A stretch of DNA of 64,000 bases from Faunimonas pinastri (GCF_900110915.1 NZ_FOFG01000018.1:1-64000); one strand, 5' to 3'. Shown: positions 42,149 to 52,403, numbered from the stretch's first letter. Notes: generated by a model from the letters alone, not told the origin. Program-made: numbers and translations.

Positions 42149-43651
42149 ATGCTGCGCGCCGGTCTTTCCGCCAGTGTCTGTCTCGCTGCCCTGCTCGGTG
42201 GGGCGGGTGGCGCGTGGGCGCAGGACGCGGCGCTGACCGCCACGACCGCGAGCACGGACGCGGGTCCGGCGACGACCGGCGCACTGCCTCTCCGCGGCAC
42301 GCTGCCGACCGATCTCGGCACGACCGGAAACACCTCCGCGCGCGGCACGGCCGCAACCGGGCTGGACACGTTTTCCGGCGATCTCGATGCCGCCGGGGAC
42401 GATCTGCTGACGCCTGCCACGCCGGCGGCCGCACCCGTGACGAACGCGGCGGCCACGACGATCGTGCCGGAAACCGGGATCCCGGCCCGCCGGCGAAGCG
42501 TCGACCGCGAGGCGGCGGACGATGCCTTCGCGCCGGTGGGCGTGCGGGTCGGCACCTTCACCCTCCGCCCCGCGATCGAGGTCGGCGTCACCGCCAGCGA
42601 CAACCCCGATGGCGGTCCCGACAAGAACCCGGCGCTGGGCGCGGTGATCGCCCCCGAAGCCACGCTGCAATCCAACTGGTCGCGTCACTCCCTCCAGATC
42701 GACGCCAAGGGCAGCGACACCCAGTTCAAGGACAAGTCGCTGGACGAGCGCGAGGCCGACGTGGACGTGAAGGGGCGCATCGACGTCTCGCACGATACCA
42801 AGGTCAATCTCGGCGCGAGCTACCATTACGGGCTGCAAAGCTATACGAGCCCGGACACGCCGTCCGGCGCGACGGAACGGCCGGCGGTTCATACGCTGAC
42901 GGGGCAGGCGGGCGTCGACCAGACGCTTGGCCGCTTCGGCATCGAGGCGGCAGGCAGCGTGCAACGCGAAATCCATGAGGACGTCTCGCTGGCCGACGGC
43001 AGCAAGGCCGATCTCGCGCGCGAGGACAACAATGCCTATGAAGGCCGGCTGCGCGGTTCCTACGAGATCAGCCCGGCGCTGAAGCCCTATGTGGAAGTGG
43101 CGGTCGGCACCCGCAGCTACGATCGCGCGACGGACGAGGACGGCTATCGGCGCTCAAGCGTCTGGGGCGATCTGCGCGGCGGCATCATCGCCGATTTCGG
43201 CCCCAAGCTCAGCGGCGAGCTGGCCGCCGGATACCACCACGAGCATTTCGACGACGACCGGCTCGCAGATATCGATGCGCCGACCGCCTCCGCCGCGATC
43301 CTCTGGTCGCCGCGCCGGCTGACGATCGTGAAGCTCGGCCTTTCAACCGAGTTCCGGCCCACGACTCTCGAGGGCTCGTCGGAATCGATCGTCTATGGCG
43401 GCACGCTCAGCGTGGTCAGAAGTATCCGCCACGATCTGAACGTGGAGGCCGGCATCGGCTATTCCGAGGAGCATTTCGAGGGGGTGGACCGTACCGACCG
43501 GACGTTCACCGGCTATGCGACGGTGGCCTACAACCTCAATCGGGACGTCGCGCTGATCGGGCGCTACGAATACGAGAACACCCGGAGCGACGAGCCGAGC
43601 TCCACGGGCGACAGCAACACGGTGACGGTGCGGGTCCGGCTGCAAAGATAA
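42149..43651 (+). CDS. Outer membrane beta-barrel protein (putative beta-barrel porin 2 type)
   Basis: 500 residues. A signal peptide (LRAGLSASVCLAALLGGAGGAWAQ) is followed by an Ala/Thr-rich linker of about 120 residues and a large barrel. The barrel has alternating strands such as FTLRPAIEVGVTASDNPDGG, YHYGLQSYTSPD and LNVEAGIGYSEEHFEGVDRTDRTFTGYATVAYNL, ending in VTVRVRLQR. The pattern fits the BBP2 family found near exopolysaccharide and polysaccharide export genes. Neighbouring kdsD, galU and galE support an envelope-polysaccharide role. Confidence 0.8.
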   Translation: MLRAGLSASVCLAALLGGAGGAWAQDAALTATTASTDAGPATTGALPLRGTLPTDLGTTGNTSARGTAATGLDTFSGDLDAAGDDLLTPATPAAAPVTNAAATTIVPETGIPARRRSVDREAADDAFAPVGVRVGTFTLRPAIEVGVTASDNPDGGPDKNPALGAVIAPEATLQSNWSRHSLQIDAKGSDTQFKDKSLDEREADVDVKGRIDVSHDTKVNLGASYHYGLQSYTSPDTPSGATERPAVHTLTGQAGVDQTLGRFGIEAAGSVQREIHEDVSLADGSKADLAREDNNAYEGRLRGSYEISPALKPYVEVAVGTRSYDRATDEDGYRRSSVWGDLRGGIIADFGPKLSGELAAGYHHEHFDDDRLADIDAPTASAAILWSPRRLTIVKLGLSTEFRPTTLEGSSESIVYGGTLSVVRSIRHDLNVEAGIGYSEEHFEGVDRTDRTFTGYATVAYNLNRDVALIGRYEYENTRSDEPSSTGDSNTVTVRVRLQR

Positions 43652-43652
43652 A

Positions 43653-43708
43653 GCGCGCTCCCAGTCTTTCCGGGAAAGATTGGCTTCCCGGAAAGACTGG
43701 GGGCGCGC
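43653..43708. terminator. Long inverted repeat between outer membrane barrel gene and galU
   Basis: A 24-bp stem with one G-U position (GCGCGC, then CCCAGTCTTTCCGGGAA at 43660-43676, pairing with 43685-43708) and an 8-base loop separates two convergent stop codons. No T-run is present, so it may act by stalling or RNA stabilisation rather than classical termination. Confidence 0.6.
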
Positions 43709-43730
43709 CGCTCGTTCTTCTTCGACCGCC

Positions 43731-44606
43731 TTAGCGGCCGAGCAGCTTCTCGATCTCGGCGCGGAATTCACCGCCGAGTTCCGGCCGCTCCAGCGCATAG
43801 GCGACGTTGGCGGTCAGGAAGCCGATCTTGGAGCCGGTATCGTAGGTGATGCCGTCGAACTCGAAGCCGGTGAAGCGCTGCGTCTTCATCAGCTTGATCA
43901 TGGCGTCGGTGATCTGGATCTCGCCGCCGGCGCCCGGCTCCTGATGCGTCAGGATGTCGAAGATCTCGGGCTGAAGGATGTAGCGGCCGGAGATGATGAG
44001 GTCGGAAGGAGCGTCTTCCGTCTTCGGCTTTTCCACCATGCCGGTGATCTCGTAGCCGGTCTCGTCCTGCCCGCCGACGGCGACGACGCCGTATTTGCTG
44101 ACCTGGTCGTGCGGCACCTTCTCCAGCGCCAGCACGTTGCCGCCATGCTTCTCGTAAGCGGTCAGCATCTGCTTCAGACAGCCCTTTTCGGCCTTCATCA
44201 GCATGTCCGGCAGGAGCACCGCGAAGGGCTCGTTGCCGATGATGTCGCGGGCGCACCAGATGGCGTGACCGAGCCCCAGAGGGGCCTGCTGGCGGGTGAA
44301 GCTCGTGGTGCCGGCCTTGGGCAGCTCGCGCTGGAGCTGCTCGAGTTCCTTGGTCTTGTTGCGGCTCTTCAGCGTCGCCTCAAGCTCGAAGGCGGAGTCG
44401 AAGTGATCCTCGATCACGCCCTTGCCGCGACCGGTCACGAAGACCATGTGCTCGATGCCGGCCTCGATGGCCTCGTCGACCACATATTGCAGCGCCGGAC
44501 GGTCGACGATGGTCAGCATTTCCTTGGCCGTCGCCTTCGTGGCCGGCAGGAAACGCGTGCCCAGCCCGGCGACCGGAAACACCGCCTTGCGAATTGGATT
44601 TACCAC
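43731..44606 (-). CDS. galU: UTP--glucose-1-phosphate uridylyltransferase
   Basis: 291 residues. Makes UDP-glucose for exopolysaccharide, lipopolysaccharide and glycan synthesis. The nucleotide motif is AVFPVAGLGTRFLPATKATAKEMLTIVDRPALQYVVDEA. FVTGRGKGVIEDHFD, LGLGHAIWCARDIIGNEPFAVLLPDML and VEKPKTEDAPSDLIISGRYIL are family blocks. It is divergent from galE, which uses its product, and convergent with the barrel gene. Confidence 0.97.
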   Translation of the reverse strand: MVNPIRKAVFPVAGLGTRFLPATKATAKEMLTIVDRPALQYVVDEAIEAGIEHMVFVTGRGKGVIEDHFDSAFELEATLKSRNKTKELEQLQRELPKAGTTSFTRQQAPLGLGHAIWCARDIIGNEPFAVLLPDMLMKAEKGCLKQMLTAYEKHGGNVLALEKVPHDQVSKYGVVAVGGQDETGYEITGMVEKPKTEDAPSDLIISGRYILQPEIFDILTHQEPGAGGEIQITDAMIKLMKTQRFTGFEFDGITYDTGSKIGFLTANVAYALERPELGGEFRAEIEKLLGR

Positions 44607-44700
44607 ACCTTAGCCTTTCGGTTCCGCCCTCTGGATCGCTGCCTTACTGTACCTCCGGGCGTCTCGTCCAGAGATCAATCGGGCAGGGAACGGTAGAGGC

Positions 44701-45690
44701 ATGACGATTCTCGTTACCGGCGGCGCAGGATACGTCGGCAGCCATGTCGTCCTGGAACTGGCCCGGCGTGGCGAGCGGATCGTCGTGCTGGACGATCTTT
44801 CCACGGGATTCGATTGGGCGGTTCTTCCCTCGGCAGAGCTTGTTGTCGGCGACATCGGCGACCGGGTCCTCGTTGACCGGATCCTGACGACCCGGGATGT
44901 TCAAACGATCCTGCATTTCGCGGGTTCCGTGGTGGTGCCGAACTCCGTCGCGGATCCGCTCGGCTACTACCTGAACAACACCGTGAAATCGCGCGAGCTG
45001 GTCGCTGCGGCCGTGTCGTGCCGGGTGCCGGAATTCGTGTTCTCCTCCACCGCCGCCGTTTACGGCATTCCCGCCAGCCTGCCGGTGGACGAGGAAGCGC
45101 CGCTTTCGCCGCTTTCGCCCTACGGCGCGTCCAAGCAGATGACGGAGCGCATGCTGGCGGATGCCGCCACGGCCTACGACTTCCGCTACGTGGCGCTGCG
45201 CTATTTCAACGTCGCGGGCGCCGATCCGCTCGGCCGCACCGGCCAGTCCACGCGGGGCGCGACGCATCTGATGAAGGTCGCCATCGAGGCGGCCACCGGT
45301 CAGCGCGACCATGTCGCCGTGTTCGGCACCGACTATCCTACGCCGGACGGAACCGGCATCCGGGACTTCATCCACGTTTCCGATCTCGCCCGCGCCCACG
45401 GCGCTGCCGTCGACCACCTGCGCGGCGGCGGCACCAGCCGCACGCTGAACTGCGGCTACGGCCACGGCTATTCCGTGCTCGACGTGCTGGATGCCGTGCA
45501 GCGCGTTTCCGGCCGCACCATCGACATACGCGCCCGGGCCCGCCGCACCGGCGACATCCCCGTCATGATCGCGCGCGCCGAGCGCATCCGCCGGGAACTC
45601 GGCTGGCAGCCCCGCTTCGACGATCTCGACCTGATGGTCGAGCACGCGCTGGACTGGGAAGAAATCCTGCTGCGCCAGCACGCCGCCTGA
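44701..45690 (+). CDS. galE: UDP-glucose 4-epimerase
   Basis: 329 residues, an SDR-extended NAD enzyme interconverting UDP-glucose and UDP-galactose. TGGAGYVGSHVVLELARRG is the NAD motif, FSSTAAVYGIP the serine/threonine site, PYGASKQMTERML the catalytic YxxxK (Tyr-Gly-Ala-Ser-Lys), and RYFNVAGADPLGRTG the sugar site. It is divergent from galU by 94 bases, so the pair probably shares a regulatory region. Confidence 0.95.
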   Translation: MTILVTGGAGYVGSHVVLELARRGERIVVLDDLSTGFDWAVLPSAELVVGDIGDRVLVDRILTTRDVQTILHFAGSVVVPNSVADPLGYYLNNTVKSRELVAAAVSCRVPEFVFSSTAAVYGIPASLPVDEEAPLSPLSPYGASKQMTERMLADAATAYDFRYVALRYFNVAGADPLGRTGQSTRGATHLMKVAIEAATGQRDHVAVFGTDYPTPDGTGIRDFIHVSDLARAHGAAVDHLRGGGTSRTLNCGYGHGYSVLDVLDAVQRVSGRTIDIRARARRTGDIPVMIARAERIRRELGWQPRFDDLDLMVEHALDWEEILLRQHAA

Positions 45691-45787
45691 CCCCACCGGC
45701 TCCGGCGCTCTCGGTTAAGTGGCGGACGGGATTGCGGAACTTTCCCTCCGGCGGCATGTTGACCGCATGAGGAATGGTGGTTCCACG

Positions 45788-47830
45788 ATGACGTTCGACT
45801 CGCTTTATCGGCACGGCTTCGCCCGCGTCGCAGCCTGCACCACGCATTGCACGCTGGCCGATCCCGCCGCCAATGCGGAGGCGGTGATCCGGGTTTCCCG
45901 CCAGTGCCACGAAGAGGGAGCGGCGCTCGCCGTCTTTCCCGAGCTCGGCATTTCCGGCTACTCGATCGGCGACATCCTGCAGCAGGACGTGCTGCTGGAT
46001 GCGGTGGAGGAGGCGATCGACGCCATCGCGGAAGCCTCCGCCGACCTCCTGCCGCTGATCCTCGTCGGCGCGCCGCTCCGCCATGAGCAGCGCCTCTACA
46101 ATTGCGCGGTGGCGATCCATCGCGGGCAGGTTCTGGGCGTGGTGCCCAAGAGCTACCTGCCGAACTACCGGGAATTCTACGAACAGCGTCATTTCCTCTC
46201 CGGCGCCGAGATCGCCGACGACGAAATCCTCGTTGCCGGCCGCGAGGTGCCGTTCGGCACCGATCTCCTGTTCCAGGCCGAGGACGTGAAGAGCCTGATC
46301 GTCCATGCGGAAGTCTGCGAGGATTTCTGGGTGCCGATCCCGCCGAGCTCCAACGCGGCGCTGGCCGGCGCGACGGTTCTCGCAAACCTGTCCGCCAGCG
46401 ATATCACCATCGGCAAGGCCGAGACGCGGCGGATGCTCTGCCAGTCGCAGTCCGCCCGCTGCATCGCGGCCTATCTCTATTCCGCGGCCGGTCCCGGCGA
46501 ATCCACCACCGATCTCGCCTGGGACGGGCAGGCGGGCATCTTCGAGAACGGCGCGACGCTGGCGGAGACCGAGCGTTTCCCGTCCACCGACCAGATCGCC
46601 TATGCCGATATCGACCTCGATCTTCTCCGGCAGGAGCGGATCCGCATGGGCAGTTTCCACGAGAATGCCCGGCAGGAGGAGATGACCGGCGGCTGGCGTC
46701 GCGTCTTCTTCCGCGTCGATCCCCCGGCCGACGATATCGGTTTGAAGCGCCGCATCGAGCGCTTCCCCTTCGTTCCGGCCAGTCGCGAGCGGCTGGAACT
46801 CGACTGCTACGAAGCCTACAACATCCAGGTCGCCGGCCTTGTCCAGCGGCTGCAATCCACCGGTATCGAGCGCATCGTCGTCGGCGTTTCCGGCGGCCTC
46901 GATTCCACCCAGGCGCTGATCGTCGCGGCGCAGGCGATGGATCTCCTGAAGCTGCCGCGCACCAACATCTTCGGCTACACCATGCCGGGTTTCGGCACGA
47001 GCGCGGGCACGAAGACGAATGCCATAGGGCTGATGACCTCGCTGGGCATCACCCAGCAGGAACTCGACATCAGGCCGACCGCGATGACGATGTTCCAGGA
47101 AATGGAGCATCCCTTCGCCAAGGGAGAGCCGGTCTACGACATCACCTTCGAGAACGTTCAGGCGGGGCTCAGGACCGACTATCTCTTCCGCCTCGCCAAC
47201 CACAAGAACGGCATCGTTCTCGGCACCGGGGACCTCTCGGAGCTGGCGCTCGGCTGGTGCACCTATGGCGTGGGCGATCAGATGTCCCACTACAACGTCA
47301 ATGCGGGTGTGCCGAAGACGCTGATCCAGCACCTGATCCGCTGGGTCATCAGTTCGAAGCGATTCGAAGCCGACGTGTCGGAAACGCTGACCGCGATCCT
47401 TGCCACCGAGATCTCGCCGGAGTTGATCCCGCCCGGAGCCAGCGGTGCGCCGCAGAGCACGGAAGAGAAGATCGGTCCCTACGAACTGCAGGACTTCAAT
47501 CTCTTCTACGTGCTTCGCTACGGCTACGTGCCGTCCAAGATCGCCTTCATGGCGCTGAATGCCTGGCGCGACCGGGAAAGTGGCGCGTGGCCTCCCGGTT
47601 TTCCCGAGGAGCGGCGGCATCATTACGCCCTGTCCGACATCCGCCACTGGCTGGAAGTCTTCCTCTTCCGCTTCTTCACCATCAGCCAGTTCAAGCGCTC
47701 CGCCATGCCGAACGGTCCGAAGGTCGTGGCCGGCGGCTCGCTCTCGCCGCGCGGCGACTGGCGCGCGCCCTCCGACGGGAACGGCCGGATCTGGCTGGAG
47801 GAACTGGACCGGAACGTGCCGAGGGAGTAG
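45788..47830 (+). CDS. nadE: Glutamine-dependent NAD(+) synthase
   Basis: 680 residues. The N-terminal nitrilase-type glutaminase domain has the catalytic triad in [12 protein letters not shown] (Glu), VPKSYLPNY (Lys) and HAEVCEDFW (Cys). The C-terminal synthetase has the pyrophosphatase-loop SGGLDS in [19 protein letters not shown], plus TKTNAIGLM and [16 protein letters not shown]. It amidates deamido-NAD to NAD. ATG at 45788 is the start preferred for similarity; an in-frame ATG at 45768 also exists. Confidence 0.95.
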   Translation: MTFDSLYRHGFARVAACTTHCTLADPAANAEAVIRVSRQCHEEGAALAVFPELGISGYSIGDILQQDVLLDAVEEAIDAIAEASADLLPLILVGAPLRHEQRLYNCAVAIHRGQVLGVVPKSYLPNYREFYEQRHFLSGAEIADDEILVAGREVPFGTDLLFQAEDVKSLIVHAEVCEDFWVPIPPSSNAALAGATVLANLSASDITIGKAETRRMLCQSQSARCIAAYLYSAAGPGESTTDLAWDGQAGIFENGATLAETERFPSTDQIAYADIDLDLLRQERIRMGSFHENARQEEMTGGWRRVFFRVDPPADDIGLKRRIERFPFVPASRERLELDCYEAYNIQVAGLVQRLQSTGIERIVVGVSGGLDSTQALIVAAQAMDLLKLPRTNIFGYTMPGFGTSAGTKTNAIGLMTSLGITQQELDIRPTAMTMFQEMEHPFAKGEPVYDITFENVQAGLRTDYLFRLANHKNGIVLGTGDLSELALGWCTYGVGDQMSHYNVNAGVPKTLIQHLIRWVISSKRFEADVSETLTAILATEISPELIPPGASGAPQSTEEKIGPYELQDFNLFYVLRYGYVPSKIAFMALNAWRDRESGAWPPGFPEERRHHYALSDIRHWLEVFLFRFFTISQFKRSAMPNGPKVVAGGSLSPRGDWRAPSDGNGRIWLEELDRNVPRE

Positions 47831-47853
47831 GGCGGCCTGACCGTCAGGCTGCC
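47831..47853 (+). terminator. Hairpin after nadE, possible terminator
   Basis: GGCGGCCTG pairs with CAGGCTGCC (one G-U) around a five-base loop, directly after the nadE stop codon. The following bases lack a T-run, so termination is uncertain. Confidence 0.35.
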
Positions 47854-47968
47854 TGCTCACGCCTCGTTGATGGCCGGCAGTGACAGGGAACCGTCCGTCT
47901 TATCCTCTCCTTAACCATATCCAGCGAGCTTGGGAGCTTCTGACAAACGGAATAACGGAGAGGATGAC

Positions 47969-49174
47969 ATGCGGCGACTACTGTCCCTTCCGAGCCTCGC
48001 TCTCGTGCTGGCGGCGACCTGCTTCAGCAGCATCGCCCACGCCGATGCGGGCTTCGATCGCTGGGTCGCCGGGTTCTGGCCGACGGCCGCGCAGGCGGGC
48101 ATCTCCCGCGCCGTCTACCAGGCCGCCTTCCGCGGCGTGTCACCCGATCCCGACGTGCTGGAGCGTGCCCACTACCAGCCGGAATTCGTCAAGCCGCTCT
48201 GGGACTATGTCGAGGGCGCCGTCTCCGACAAGCGAATCGCCACTGGGCGCGTCGCGCTGCAGCAATACCGGACCGCGCTCGACGCCATCGAACGCCGCTA
48301 CGGCGTGCCGCGCGAGATCCTCGTCGCCATCTGGGGCATCGAATCCTCCTATGGCGAGGCGTTGCAGGATCCCAAGCGCGTGAAGCCGGTCGTCCGCTCG
48401 CTGGCGACGCTCGCCTATGCCGATCCGCGTCGCGCCAAGTTCGGCCGCACGCAGCTGATAGCGACCCTGAAGATCCTTCAGCACGGCGATATCTCGCCGA
48501 AGGGCCTGACCGGCTCCTGGGCCGGCGCCATGGGCCACACGCAGTTCATCCCCACCACCTATAACGGCTACGCCGTCGACTTCGACGGGGACGGTCGTCG
48601 CGACATCTGGAATTCGCCGGTGGATGCGATGGCCTCGGCCGCGAACTACCTGAAGAAGGCCGGCTGGAATTCCGGCAAGACCTGGGGCTACGAGGTGCTG
48701 CTGCCGCCGGAGCTTAGCGGCGGCCGCAAGGGCTCGCTGCCGATCTCGCAATGGGCGCGGGCGGGCGTCGTGCGCGTCGGCGGGAAGGATTTCCCGCGCG
48801 GCGACGACAAGGCCGTGCTGGTCCTGCCGGCCGGGCAGGGCGGCCCCGCCTTCCTGATGCTGCGCAACCACTTCGTCATCAAGCGTTACAACCAGTCGAC
48901 CGCCTATGCGCTGGCGGTGGGTCACCTTGCCGACCGGCTGATCGGCGCCGGACCCTTCGTCCATGCCTGGCCGAACGGCCAGCGCGCCCTGAAGCCCGGC
49001 GAAGTGCAGGAAGTTCAGCAACGCCTTTCCGCTCTCGGCTATTATGATGGCGAGATCGACGGCAAGGCCGGTCCTGCCTCGCGCGAGGCGGTGAAGGCCT
49101 TCCAGAGCCGCAATGGCATGGAGCCGAACGGCCATGCCGGCGTGGAAGTCCTGAGCGCTCTGCGCGAGGGATAG
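47969..49174 (+). CDS. Lytic murein transglycosylase (MltB family)
   Basis: 401 residues. Signal peptide MRRLLSLPSLALVLAATCFSSIAHA. The catalytic glutamate is in IWGIESSYGEAL. GSWAGAMGHTQFIPTTYNGYAVDFDGDGRRDIWNSPVDAMASAANYL is the family signature. A C-terminal peptidoglycan-binding repeat follows (VQQRLSALGYYDGEIDGKAGPASREAVKAFQSRNGM). It cleaves murein glycan strands in the periplasm with formation of 1,6-anhydro ends. GGAGAGGA is upstream of the ATG at 47969. It forms an operon with the SGNH gene 12 bases later. Confidence 0.94.
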   Translation: MRRLLSLPSLALVLAATCFSSIAHADAGFDRWVAGFWPTAAQAGISRAVYQAAFRGVSPDPDVLERAHYQPEFVKPLWDYVEGAVSDKRIATGRVALQQYRTALDAIERRYGVPREILVAIWGIESSYGEALQDPKRVKPVVRSLATLAYADPRRAKFGRTQLIATLKILQHGDISPKGLTGSWAGAMGHTQFIPTTYNGYAVDFDGDGRRDIWNSPVDAMASAANYLKKAGWNSGKTWGYEVLLPPELSGGRKGSLPISQWARAGVVRVGGKDFPRGDDKAVLVLPAGQGGPAFLMLRNHFVIKRYNQSTAYALAVGHLADRLIGAGPFVHAWPNGQRALKPGEVQEVQQRLSALGYYDGEIDGKAGPASREAVKAFQSRNGMEPNGHAGVEVLSALREG

Positions 49175-49186
49175 CGCGGAGGTGAG

Positions 49187-50608
49187 ATGAGAAGGGCCGT
49201 TATCGTCTGCGTGACCGGAGCGCTCGTCGCGGGGCTCGCCTTCGGCGATATCGCCGCGGCGCAGCCCAATGGCGGCTATTACCAGGCGCAGCCGCAGCAG
49301 GCGGGCCGCCCCAATTTCTTCCAGCGGCTTTTCGGACGGCGGCAGCAGATGGCGCCGCAGCAGGCCCCGGCCATCGCGCCCCAGCAGGCGCCTGCTCCCG
49401 CGCGGCGCAGCACGCCCCGGCGACCGGCGCCCGTCCGCACGCCGGCGGAGAGAAACGCGCCCCTCGCCGTCAATCCCAAGCCGGTCGCGGCGGACGGCAA
49501 GGCGGAAAACGCCCGCCACATCCTCGTTGTCGGCGACTTCATGGCGGCCTCGCTGGCAAAGGGCCTCGCGGCCGCCTATTCCGACAATCCCGATGTGCTG
49601 GTCATCGACGCAAGCGTCGGCTCCTCCGGTCTCGTCCGTGACAAGGCGTTCGACTGGCCGGCAAGGTTGCCGGGCCTTGCCGGCGACCAGAAGGCGGACG
49701 CCATCGTCGTGATGATCGGCGCCAACGACCGGCAGACGATCACCGGCACCGGCGGCAGCGCGGTGCTGGGCTCCGATCGCTGGACGCAGGTCTATGGCGA
49801 GCGGGTCGCCCGCTTCGGGCAGGCACTGAAGGCCACGGGCAAGCCGGTGGTCTGGGCAGGGCTGGTGCCGGTCCGCTCCACGGCCATGTCCAACACCTAC
49901 AGCACGCTGAACGGCATCTTCCACGATCACCTGGATACCCTCGGGGTCAAGGTCGAGGATCTCTGGGACGGTTTCGCCGACGAGGACGGCCGCTTCGTTA
50001 GCAACGGCCCGGATGTCTCCGGCCAGCCCGTGCAATTGCGCGACAGCGGCGGCATCGCCTTTACGGAAGCCGGCGCGCGCAAGCTCGCCTTCTTTCTGGA
50101 GACCGATCTCGACAAGACACTGGGCACCCTGCCGCCCGTGGCGAATGGCCAGCAGCCCGCGCCGAGCGACCAGCCCAAGGGACCGCAGATCGGGCCGATG
50201 ATACCGGTGGGCGCGCCTGTCGGGCCGACGAACGCGCTTTCCGACATGCCACCTGCCGTTCCCGGCAATGCGAACGACAGCCTCGCCAGCAGCCTCGTGA
50301 CGGCGGCATTCGCAAAGGGCCCGGCAGTGCCTGCGAGCCGGGCCGACAACAATGCCTGGCCGCGCGGCAGCGCGCCCCAGCCGAAACCCGAGGCGCCGCC
50401 GACCGGGCAGGAGCTGCAACAGCCGAGCGTGCCTACCGCGAGCGGGCAAGGTAATGCCACCCCATCCGCATCCGCCCCGGGGTCTCCACCCCCTGCTAAC
50501 GCGCCGCTGGCCCAGGCGAGCCCCGCGGTTCCGGCCAACACGGCGGCCCCACCTGCGGCTGTTCCTGCAGCCCCTGCGGTTCCCGCAGCACCGGCCGCTC
50601 AGCCCTGA
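49187..50608 (+). CDS. Exported SGNH-fold protein with DUF459 domain
   Basis: 473 residues. After a signal peptide (VIVCVTGALVAGLAFGDIAAA) and a Pro/Gln-rich linker, the domain begins HILVVGDFMAASLAKGLAAAY, in which the usual GDS nucleophile position reads GDF. Later blocks VVMIGANDRQTI and FTEAGARKLAFFLE correspond to the GxND and histidine regions. DUF459 proteins in rhizobia often have this altered start motif, so hydrolytic activity is uncertain. The tail (about 120 residues) is Pro/Ala/Gln-rich. Linked to the lytic transglycosylase, it probably acts on the envelope. Confidence 0.82.
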   Translation: MRRAVIVCVTGALVAGLAFGDIAAAQPNGGYYQAQPQQAGRPNFFQRLFGRRQQMAPQQAPAIAPQQAPAPARRSTPRRPAPVRTPAERNAPLAVNPKPVAADGKAENARHILVVGDFMAASLAKGLAAAYSDNPDVLVIDASVGSSGLVRDKAFDWPARLPGLAGDQKADAIVVMIGANDRQTITGTGGSAVLGSDRWTQVYGERVARFGQALKATGKPVVWAGLVPVRSTAMSNTYSTLNGIFHDHLDTLGVKVEDLWDGFADEDGRFVSNGPDVSGQPVQLRDSGGIAFTEAGARKLAFFLETDLDKTLGTLPPVANGQQPAPSDQPKGPQIGPMIPVGAPVGPTNALSDMPPAVPGNANDSLASSLVTAAFAKGPAVPASRADNNAWPRGSAPQPKPEAPPTGQELQQPSVPTASGQGNATPSASAPGSPPPANAPLAQASPAVPANTAAPPAAVPAAPAVPAAPAAQP

Positions 50609-50643
50609 GACAGAGCCTCGAAGGTTGGTGCCGCTCAGGATTC

Positions 50644-51540
50644 CTAGGCAGGAGACCGGTGCGGCCCAAGCGTATCGATCAGCCAATCGACGAACACCCT
50701 GACGCGCGGGGAAAGCTGGCGGTTGCTGGGATACAGGACGGAGAGACGGGTCGGGGTCGGCGGAAAATCGGCCATGACTTCCACCAAAGTACCCGCCGCG
50801 AGGTCGTTTTCGAAGCGGATGCGCGGTGCCTGGACCAAGCCGAAACCCAATCTCGCCGCCGCCACGCTCGTATCGGCGCCGCCAACCAGCACGCGCGCCG
50901 GCAGGGAAACCTCGATCGTCTCGCCGTCCCGCGTGAACTCCAGCGGCAGCGGCCGGTCCGTTCGCGACGACACGAAACCCACCATCACATGTCCGTCCAG
51001 CCGATCGGGCGACAGAGGAACGCCATGCTCGGCGAGATAAGCGGGGCTCGCGCAGGTGATCTCCTCCATGTCTCCGAGGTGCCGAGCGACCATGTCGCTG
51101 TCGGGGAGGTGGCCCGCGCGCACCACGCAGTCGATGCCCTCCCGCACCAGATCGACCAGACGCTCTCCCTCGCCGAGATGGATCGCCAGCGCCGGATGTT
51201 GCGCCAGGAATGCGGGCAAAGCCGGCAGCAGCATCGTCCGCACCAGATGGCCCGCGATGTTGACCCGGAGCAGCCCCGTCACGGCCCCGCTCGCGCCGCG
51301 GCCGGCATCCTCGATATCCGCGAGAATGGACACGCAGCGCCGGTAATAAGACTCGCCGTCGACCGTCGGCTGGACGTGCCGGGTGGTGCGCTGAAGCAGT
51401 CGCGTGCCAAGCCTTTTTTCCAGCGCCTTGATCGCGGCCGTTGCGACAGGACGTGAAATGCCCAGATCGGCCGCCGCGGCGCGGAAGCTGCCCCGGTCGA
51501 CGATGCGGACGAAGAGTTCCAGGCTGGCGAGACGATCCAT
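50644..51540 (-). CDS. LysR-family transcriptional regulator
   Basis: 298 residues from ATG at 51538-51540. The helix-turn-helix is MDRLASLELFVRIVDRGSFRAAAADLGISRPVATAAIKALEKRLGTRLLQRTTRHVQPTVDG. The effector domain resembles the CrgA/DmlR group. Two in-frame starts lie up to 21 bases upstream. It is divergent from an SDR gene by about 100 bases, which is the usual layout of a LysR regulator and its target. Confidence 0.92.
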   Translation of the reverse strand: MDRLASLELFVRIVDRGSFRAAAADLGISRPVATAAIKALEKRLGTRLLQRTTRHVQPTVDGESYYRRCVSILADIEDAGRGASGAVTGLLRVNIAGHLVRTMLLPALPAFLAQHPALAIHLGEGERLVDLVREGIDCVVRAGHLPDSDMVARHLGDMEEITCASPAYLAEHGVPLSPDRLDGHVMVGFVSSRTDRPLPLEFTRDGETIEVSLPARVLVGGADTSVAAARLGFGLVQAPRIRFENDLAAGTLVEVMADFPPTPTRLSVLYPSNRQLSPRVRVFVDWLIDTLGPHRSPA

Positions 51541-51641
51541 GGCGATCATTCTGTCTGCCAAAACAATGTTGACCGCAATCTCGATCTAATCAGGCCGGGC
51601 GGCTGCAACTAGATCGGTGCGACCGAACCGATGGAGTTTCC

Positions 51642-52403
51642 ATGTCCGCACATTCCCCAATCGCAATCGTCACCGGCGGCAGCCGCGGCCTCGGCCGCTC
51701 GACGGTGGAGGCTCTCGCCCGCCGTGGCGTCGGCTCGATCGTCACCTACAACAGCAATCGTGCCGCCGCCAACGAGGTGGTCGCGGCCGTGGAACAGGCC
51801 GGCGCGCGCGCCGTCGCCCTGCGCCTCGACACCGGCGACACGGCGGCCTTTCCCGGTTTTGCAACCGAGCTTCGCAAGGTGCTGGCCGACTGGGGTACCG
51901 AGCGCTTCGACTTCCTCGTCAACAACGCCGGCATCTCGCATCACGCCCCGATTGCCGAGGTGACCGAAGAGGATTTCGACGCCCTCTACCGCGTTCACCT
52001 CAAGGGCGTGTTCTTCCTGACGCAGACCCTGCTGCCCCTCATCGCGGATGGCGGTCGCATTGTGAACGTCTCGACCGGCCTGACGCGGATCGTTTATCCC
52101 GGCAGCGCCGCCTATGGCTCGATGAAGGGTGCCGTCGAGGTGCTGACCCGGTATCTGGCCAAGGAGTTGGGGAATCGGCGGATCGCGGTCAATGTAGTTG
52201 CACCCGGCGCTGTCCAGACCGATTTCAGCGGCGGCATGGTGCGCGACAATCCGGAGGTAAACCGGCGCGTCTCCGAGGTCACGGCGCTCGGCCGTCCGGG
52301 CCTGCCCGACGATATCGGCCCGATGATCGCGTCGCTGCTGTCGGAAGACAATCGCTGGGTCAACGCGCAACGGATCGAGGTGTCCGGCGGAATGATGATC
52401 TAA
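51642..52403 (+). CDS. Short-chain dehydrogenase/reductase
   Basis: 253 residues. Cofactor motif TGGSRGLGRSTVEALARRG, NNAGISHHAPI, active-site serine in VNVSTGLTR, YGSMKGAVEVLTRYLAKEL (YxxxK) and C-terminal WVNAQRIEVSGGMMI are all intact. It is likely NADPH-dependent, given the arginine after the glycine motif. It is probably regulated by the divergent LysR gene; the substrate is unknown. Confidence 0.93.
   Translation: MSAHSPIAIVTGGSRGLGRSTVEALARRGVGSIVTYNSNRAAANEVVAAVEQAGARAVALRLDTGDTAAFPGFATELRKVLADWGTERFDFLVNNAGISHHAPIAEVTEEDFDALYRVHLKGVFFLTQTLLPLIADGGRIVNVSTGLTRIVYPGSAAYGSMKGAVEVLTRYLAKELGNRRIAVNVVAPGAVQTDFSGGMVRDNPEVNRRVSEVTALGRPGLPDDIGPMIASLLSEDNRWVNAQRIEVSGGMMI

Noticed and set aside
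45563-47860. Minus-strand 765-codon open frame opposite nadE and galE
   Set aside because: It crosses two recognised genes and has no recognisable motif.
48140-50686. Minus-strand 848-codon open frame opposite the transglycosylase and SGNH genes
   Set aside because: It covers two real genes with signal peptides on the plus strand and is low-complexity (Gly/Arg-rich).
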